A DNA stretch of 10,180 bases from Acidothermales bacterium (lineage in GTDB: Bacteria; Actinomycetota; Actinomycetes; Streptosporangiales; WHST01): NCBI GenBank assembly GCA_017354575.1, contig JAFMQP010000105.1, forward strand, positions 1 to 10,180. Reading direction: 5' to 3'. Below the pieces are notes generated by a model, which searched no databases, had not been told where the DNA came from, and was given only the letters and a program-made list of their open reading frames with translations. The translations under genes and the position numbers were made by a program. Shown here in pieces: positions 6,730 through 10,180 of this stretch. Positions within the stretch are counted from its first letter, which is position 1; each line of letters opens with the position of its first letter.

Positions 6730-7466
6730 CGACCCTGCGAGGCGTGGTCTTCGACTTCTTCGGCACCCTGACCGTCGACCAGGTGCCGGCGGAGCGGCAC
6801 CGGACGCAGGAGCCGGTGGCCCGGTTGCTCGGGGTGCCGTTGGACGCCTACCTGGTCGCGCTGCGCGACACCTTCACCGAGCGGGCGACCGGCGTCTACC
6901 GGGACACGGCGGAGTCGTTGCGGGCCCTCGCCACGCAGCTGGGCGGCGACCCGTCGCCGGAGTCGCTGACGGCCGCCGTCGCGTCGCGCGAGGACGCGGA
7001 ACGCACGATGACCAGGCCACGACCGGGAGTCCTCGAGCTGCTCGCGGACCTGCACGCCGGCGGCGTGCCCGTCGGCGTGTTGTCGGACTGCACCTGGGAG
7101 ACGGCGAACATCTGGCCCGAGCTCCCGTACGCCGGGCTCGTGGACGCCGTCGTCTTCTCGGTCGTCGTCGGGGCCAGGAAGCCGGCACCGGTCATGTACG
7201 AGCTCGTCGCCCGGCCCCTCGGGCTGGCACCGGAGGAGATCGTGTACGTCGGCGACGGCGGCAGCAACGAGCTGACCGGCGCGCGGCGGGCGGGCATGCA
7301 CCCCGTGCTGCTGCGCGCCTCGCTCGACGAACCCGCCGCCGTACAGGCCCTGCGCTACGACGCCGAGACCGACTGGACAGGTGAGCACGTGCGCGACGTC
7401 GGCGAGCTGCGCCGGCTGCTCGCCGACCACGGCCTGCTCGACGGGGCCCCTAGCTCCCCGGCGTGA
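6726..7466 (+). CDS. HAD-superfamily hydrolase, subfamily IA-like
   Basis: The protein has 246 aa. Motif I is VVFDFFGTLT with nucleophile Asp10, but the usual second Asp (DxD) is Phe12. Motif II is Ser120 in VGVLSDC, motif III is Lys152 in ARKPAP, and motif IV is YVGDGGSNE with Asp177. A helical cap domain lies between residues about 18 and 90, as in the IA subgroup. It is a cytosolic hydrolase of unknown substrate; the DxF motif argues against a classical phosphomonoesterase and is more like dehalogenase-type members, though related HAD proteins with DFFGT are known. The GTG start overlaps the VOC stop by 4 nt; TACCGT (6714-6719) could also give a leaderless start. Its 3' end overlaps the convergent MFS gene by 17 nt. 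Confidence 0.9.
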   Translation: MTTLRGVVFDFFGTLTVDQVPAERHRTQEPVARLLGVPLDAYLVALRDTFTERATGVYRDTAESLRALATQLGGDPSPESLTAAVASREDAERTMTRPRPGVLELLADLHAGGVPVGVLSDCTWETANIWPELPYAGLVDAVVFSVVVGARKPAPVMYELVARPLGLAPEEIVYVGDGGSNELTGARRAGMHPVLLRASLDEPAAVQALRYDAETDWTGEHVRDVGELRRLLADHGLLDGAPSSPA

Positions 7467-8877
7467 CGCGCGGGGTCAGCTGGAGGTCGGCCCGCCGGAG
7501 CGCGTCGACGGTCAGGCCGATCTGGCGGACGTACTCCGTACAGCCGTCGCAGCCGGAGAGGTGGTCGAGGACGTCGGCCCTGAGATGGGGTGGGAGCACG
7601 CCTTCGAGATAGTCGGTGACCAGCTCGACGAGCTCCCTGCAGGCGAGTTCCTCGTCCGTCGGCTCGGCGACCGCCACAGGACGGCGCCGCGACGACGACG
7701 CGACCAGCAGGAGCCCGACGAGCAGCGCGACCGCGGTGACGAACCAGCCGGCGGTGCTCACCCCGTGGCTGCGGGCGAACCAGCCGAACACCAGTGAGAA
7801 CGGCAGGAACAGCACCCAGGACAGCGTGCCGACCCCGGAGGAGACGCCCGCGCGGATGTTCGCCGCGACGCCGTCATGCAGCAGCTTCCCGGCGCGGATG
7901 CTGACGATCGCGAGCAGCAGTGCCAGTACGACCTGGGCGGCGACCACCGCCGCCAGCGACCGTGTCAGGGTGAGCGCCAGCGTCGCCGCCGGTGTGGCCA
8001 CGGCGAGCAGGACCACGACCGGCCGACGGTCGAGGTCGAGCCTGCCGGTGAGGTAACCGCCCACACCGAGGGTGCCGACGACGCCCGCCCAGTACGGGCC
8101 GAACAGCACCGCGGGCGCGGTGAGCGCGACGAGCCACAGCGGGCCGAACTCGAACACGGCCTGGGTGAGCATCCCCACCAGCGCCGCCAGCAGCATGACC
8201 TGCCTTATCCCGGACCCGCGGAGCATCGTCCGGTAGGTGAGCGCGACGTGGCGGCGCAGCGCGACCGGTTCCGCGGCGCGGTGCAGCCGCGGCTCCGCGA
8301 ACCGCAGGAACGCCACGACCGCGAGCACCGCGAACGGCAGTGAGGCGAAGTACGTGATCCGGGGGGACGTCCAGCCGGCGAGCACGCCGCCGGCCAGGGC
8401 GCTCACCACCAGCGCGCCGCTCTCGACGATCCGGATGCGGCCGACCCACCTCTCGTACTGCTCGCTCGAGCCGGTCTCCTCCATCACGACGTCGTAGACG
8501 ACGCTGTCGACCGTGCCCGAACTGAGCGCGAAGTAGACGCCCAGGATCATCGCCGCCGCGATGTAGGTCGGCACGTTCGTGCTGAGCCCGCCGAGCAGCG
8601 TGCTCGCGAACAGCGCGGCGCACGCGCAGACCATGAGCCGGCTGCGGCTCCAGCGGTCGGCCAGGATCCCTGACGGCACCTCGAGGAGCGGCACGACCGC
8701 GGCGTACGCGGCGGCCATGATCGCGACGGTCCTCGGCGTGAAGCCGATCTGGGTCATGAACAGCTTCTCGACCGGCACCCAGAAACCCATGGCCGCGAGC
8801 CCGACGGCCAGCTGAAGCAGCACCAGTCGCCGGGCGAGGGCCCGCGGCACAGCGGCGACCGCCGGTGCCGCGGTCAC
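7450..8877 (-). CDS. MFS transporter with C-terminal anti-sigma-type zinc finger (zf-HC2) domain
   Basis: The protein has 475 aa. Residues about 18-398 give 12 hydrophobic segments with the MFS loop 2-3 motif GILADRWSRSRLM (about 71-83) and charged cytosolic loops. After SSSRRRP the chain continues without a stop into a soluble tail (405-475). There CRELVELVTDYLEG and DHLSGCDGC place Cys413, His439, Cys443 and Cys446 in the C-x25-H-x3-C-x2-C layout of zinc-binding anti-sigma (zf-HC2/ZAS) domains. Such domains are usually small free proteins or are N-terminal to a single TM helix. With 12 TM the tail should face the cytoplasm, where it could bind a sigma factor. The GTG start overlaps the stop of the sigma-region-4 gene (GTGA, 8874-8877). 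The transported substrate is unknown. An in-frame GTG at 7677 could yield a free zinc-finger peptide, but no ribosome binding site precedes it. Confidence 0.9.
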   Translation of the reverse strand: MTAAPAVAAVPRALARRLVLLQLAVGLAAMGFWVPVEKLFMTQIGFTPRTVAIMAAAYAAVVPLLEVPSGILADRWSRSRLMVCACAALFASTLLGGLSTNVPTYIAAAMILGVYFALSSGTVDSVVYDVVMEETGSSEQYERWVGRIRIVESGALVVSALAGGVLAGWTSPRITYFASLPFAVLAVVAFLRFAEPRLHRAAEPVALRRHVALTYRTMLRGSGIRQVMLLAALVGMLTQAVFEFGPLWLVALTAPAVLFGPYWAGVVGTLGVGGYLTGRLDLDRRPVVVLLAVATPAATLALTLTRSLAAVVAAQVVLALLLAIVSIRAGKLLHDGVAANIRAGVSSGVGTLSWVLFLPFSLVFGWFARSHGVSTAGWFVTAVALLVGLLLVASSSRRRPVAVAEPTDEELACRELVELVTDYLEGVLPPHLRADVLDHLSGCDGCTEYVRQIGLTVDALRRADLQLTPRVTPGS

Positions 8878-9290
8878 GTGTCACCGCGCTCGGCGAGGCG
8901 ACGGTCGAGGCGTTCCCGCACCACCGCCCTGGCCCGGTGCAGGATCGCCCGCTGCTGCTCCGGCGTCAGGCCCAGCCGCGCCCCGACCTCGGCGGTGTCC
9001 TGGCCGAGCACGTCACGGGCGACGACCACCTCGCGCCAGGTCGGGGGCAGCTCGTCGACGGCGCCGCCGAGCGTGCCCTGCAGGTCGGGGTCGTCCGGAT
9101 CGGTCGTCGGCCAACGGTCCGGGAAGGCACGCCAGTGACCTGGGTACGGCTCGTCCGTGTCCTGGAACCGCGACTCGGGGACGGTCGGCGTCCGTGCGAA
9201 CCACCGCGCCGTCCAGCGGGCGAACCGGTTCCTCGGCTCCTGGCCCCGCAGGGCGGTGTTCGCCACCGCCCGCGCCAGCCACCTGTTCAC
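8874..9290 (-). CDS. Sigma-70 region 4 protein, ECF-like but lacking region 2
   Basis: The protein has 138 aa. Residues 78-130 are an ECF sigma region 4: VDELPPTWREVVVARDVLGQ, then the HTH DTAEVGARLGLTPEQQRAIL and HRARAVVRERL. The preceding stretch (ESRFQ to YPGHWRAFPDRWP, 39-61) resembles the region 2-4 linker of ECF sigma factors with a 'RF...PGHW...P..W' linker. The N-terminus (NRWLARAVANTA) looks like the very end of region 2.4, so regions 2.1-2.3 are absent. An in-frame stop at 9348-9350 with no start codon before the GTG at 9290 means the frame cannot hold them. The start overlaps the SRPBCC stop as GTGA, and the end overlaps the MFS/zf-HC2 start. It could be a split-sigma subunit, a DNA-binding regulator, or a decayed sigma factor. 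Confidence 0.82.
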   Translation of the reverse strand: MNRWLARAVANTALRGQEPRNRFARWTARWFARTPTVPESRFQDTDEPYPGHWRAFPDRWPTTDPDDPDLQGTLGGAVDELPPTWREVVVARDVLGQDTAEVGARLGLTPEQQRAILHRARAVVRERLDRRLAERGDT

Positions 9291-9745
9291 CGCGAGACCA
9301 GCCGGGCCAGGTTGTCGAACGAGCCCTGCCAGCCGTCGCGGTGCGACTCACGGGTCCGTTCGTCGGCAAGTCCGCGGTTTGTCATCACGACGGTGGTCGT
9401 CCCGTCCGGGTGCCCGGTGAAGTCGACCTCGACGAGCTGGACGCCGGTGGCGATCTCGGACCGGTCCCAGGACCAGGTGAACACCAGCCGCGTCGGCGGC
9501 GTGACCTCGCGGTACTCGCCACCCCCTCCGGCCTGCTCGCCGTCCGGGCCGCGCATCACCAGCCGCAGCCGGCCACCGACACGGAGGTCGACCTCGGCGA
9601 CCGGAGTGTCCCAGTCCGCGCCCGGCGGGTACCAGCGGCGCAGCAGCTCGGGGCTCGTCCACGCCGCGAACACCTCCTCGACGGGCGCGGCGTACGTCCG
9701 CTCGATCCTGATCGCCGTCGGGTCCTGACCCTCGGGACCGGTCAC
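9287..9745 (-). CDS. AHSA1/SRPBCC family protein
   Basis: The protein has 152 aa. It has the hydrophobic-pocket START-like fold of AHSA1-domain proteins: IRIERTYAAPVEEVFAAWTSPELLRRWYPP (about 12-41), VGGRLRLVMRGPDG (about 56-69), the EYREVTPPTRLVFTW strand, VEVDFTGHPDGTTTVVM, and the C-terminal helix HRDGWQGSFDNLARLV. The start is the GTG at 9745, which overlaps the ArsR stop as GTGA and has GGGAGGAG 5 nt upstream. A longer reading from 9802 would sit inside the ArsR gene and add a non-family N-terminus. ArsR/SRPBCC pairs are common in actinobacteria; the SRPBCC protein is probably a small-molecule binding protein or enzyme controlled by the ArsR partner. The ligand is not known. Confidence 0.93.
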   Translation of the reverse strand: MTGPEGQDPTAIRIERTYAAPVEEVFAAWTSPELLRRWYPPGADWDTPVAEVDLRVGGRLRLVMRGPDGEQAGGGGEYREVTPPTRLVFTWSWDRSEIATGVQLVEVDFTGHPDGTTTVVMTNRGLADERTRESHRDGWQGSFDNLARLVSR

Positions 9746-10059
9746 CGCTGCTCCTCCCGCTCGGCGAGGACGTCGCCCGCCGCGTCGAACATGCGCGTCC
9801 ATACGGCCCGCTGGTGATCGAACCAGTCCGCCGCGTCCGCGAGCGGCGCGACGTTCAGCGCGAGCCGGTGCGAGCGGCCCGTGACCGTGCGCACGACGAC
9901 GCCCGAACGCTCGAGCACCTTCAGATGCTTGGAGATCGTCGGCTTCGACACCCCGAAGCCCCGCGTGGCGACGCCGACCGTGGCCGGACCGTGGGCCAGC
10001 CGCTCGACGATCCCGCGGCGGATCGGATGGGCCACGGCCCGGAACGGATCGTTAGCCAC
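9742..10059 (-). CDS. ArsR-family winged-helix transcriptional regulator without metal-site cysteines
   Basis: The protein has 105 aa. The winged helix-turn-helix occupies most of it: FRAVAHPIRRGIVERLAHGP (6-25), the recognition helix SKPTISKHLKVLERSGVV (38-55) and the wing VRTVTGRSHRLALN (56-69). An alpha-helical C-terminus with DWFDHQRAVWTRMFD follows, typical of the ArsR type paired with SRPBCC genes. There is no cysteine at all, so it is not a classical ArsR/SmtB metal sensor. The start is GTG at 10059, preceded by TATGTT 6 nt upstream and no Shine-Dalgarno sequence, implying a leaderless message. An inverted repeat overlies this promoter and suggests autorepression of the whole chain ArsR-SRPBCC-sigma4-MFS. 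Confidence 0.94.
   Translation of the reverse strand: MANDPFRAVAHPIRRGIVERLAHGPATVGVATRGFGVSKPTISKHLKVLERSGVVVRTVTGRSHRLALNVAPLADAADWFDHQRAVWTRMFDAAGDVLAEREEQR
9751..9758 (-). promoter_or_regulatory. Ribosome binding site (GGGAGGAG) fixing the SRPBCC start
   Basis: On the minus strand GGGAGGAG lies within the end of the ArsR gene, 5 nt before the GTG at 9745. It supports the shorter SRPBCC start over one at 9802 and shows that this gene can be initiated independently as well as by coupling. Confidence 0.7.
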
Positions 10060-10076
10060 TCGGGTAACATACTCGA
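10060..10076 (-). promoter_or_regulatory. Candidate ArsR operator overlapping the -10 element
   Basis: The minus strand reads TCGAGTATGTTACCCGA, an inverted repeat of the form TCGnGTAnnnTACnCGA with six of eight positions symmetric. It contains TATGTT (10071-10066), whose spacing puts transcription start at the GTG at 10059. A repressor bound here would block the promoter. Confidence 0.45.
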
Positions 10077-10080
10077 TCCG

Positions 10081-10180
10081 TCAACCGCCCGCGACGCCGA
10101 CCAGGTCGCCCTCCGGGTCGGTGAAGTGGCCGACGACGAGCCCGGTCGGTGCCCGCACCGGTCCCATCCGGCGGGTCCCG
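10081..10180 (-). CDS. VOC family protein, C-terminal end (runs off right edge)
   Basis: There are 33 complete codons before the TGA at 10081-10083, read from the right edge. The protein tail RMGPVRAPTGLVVGHFTD followed by PEGDLVGVAGG ends with the DPEG-x-L-x-G signature that closes glyoxalase/bleomycin-resistance fold proteins. It lies 21 nt upstream of the ArsR start on the same strand, so it may be co-transcribed with it, although ArsR seems to have its own promoter. Nothing can be said about start, length or substrate. Confidence 0.72.
   Translation of the reverse strand, partial: GTRRMGPVRAPTGLVVGHFTDPEGDLVGVAGG

Noticed and set aside
9746..9802. Upstream start for the SRPBCC gene at 9802
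   Set aside because: It would overlap the ArsR gene by 61 nt and add an Arg-rich tail foreign to the family. The GTG at 9745 has a GGGAGGAG site and a GTGA overlap.
7450..10059. Toxin-antitoxin or phage-defence system
   Set aside because: No nuclease, toxin fold or defence-associated domain is visible. The parts are a repressor, an SRPBCC protein, a sigma region 4 and a transporter.

Overview
The window looks like a chromosomal stretch from a high-GC actinobacterium. The evidence is strong G/C preference at third codon positions, many GTG starts joined to the preceding stop as GTGA, a luciferase-like oxidoreductase of the F420 type, a Tat-exported hydrolase, and several starts lying 6-8 nt after a TAnnnT -10 element with no Shine-Dalgarno sequence (leaderless style). 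The genus cannot be fixed from the sequence alone. There are no rRNA, tRNA, CRISPR or insertion-sequence features.

Left part (1-3345, minus strand): the N-terminal part of a helix-hairpin-helix protein that resembles RecD2-type helicases runs off the left edge. Next come an aldo/keto reductase whose catalytic His position is Ser, and a Tat-exported M20D amidohydrolase of the AbgB type. A strong hairpin and an overlapping second inverted repeat sit between the last two. The amidohydrolase is divergent from the next gene across a promoter region of about 118 nt.

Middle (3346-7466, plus strand): an LLM-class F420-dependent oxidoreductase (Rv3520c-like), a 178-nt spacer holding two large perfect overlapping palindromes, the undecaprenyl-diphosphatase gene uppP, an AraC-type regulator, a VOC (glyoxalase-fold) protein and a HAD-family hydrolase. 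The last two are coupled by a GTGA overlap.

Right part (7450-10180, minus strand, convergent with the HAD gene): the order of transcription is the end of a VOC protein, an ArsR regulator, an AHSA1/SRPBCC protein, a protein holding only sigma region 4, and a 12-TM MFS transporter. The last four are chained by three GTGA overlaps. The MFS protein carries an anti-sigma-type zinc finger (zf-HC2) fused to its cytosolic C-terminus. The sigma-region-4-only protein next to this transporter/anti-sigma fusion is the most unusual thing here. It may be a transport-coupled regulatory module, but that is inference.
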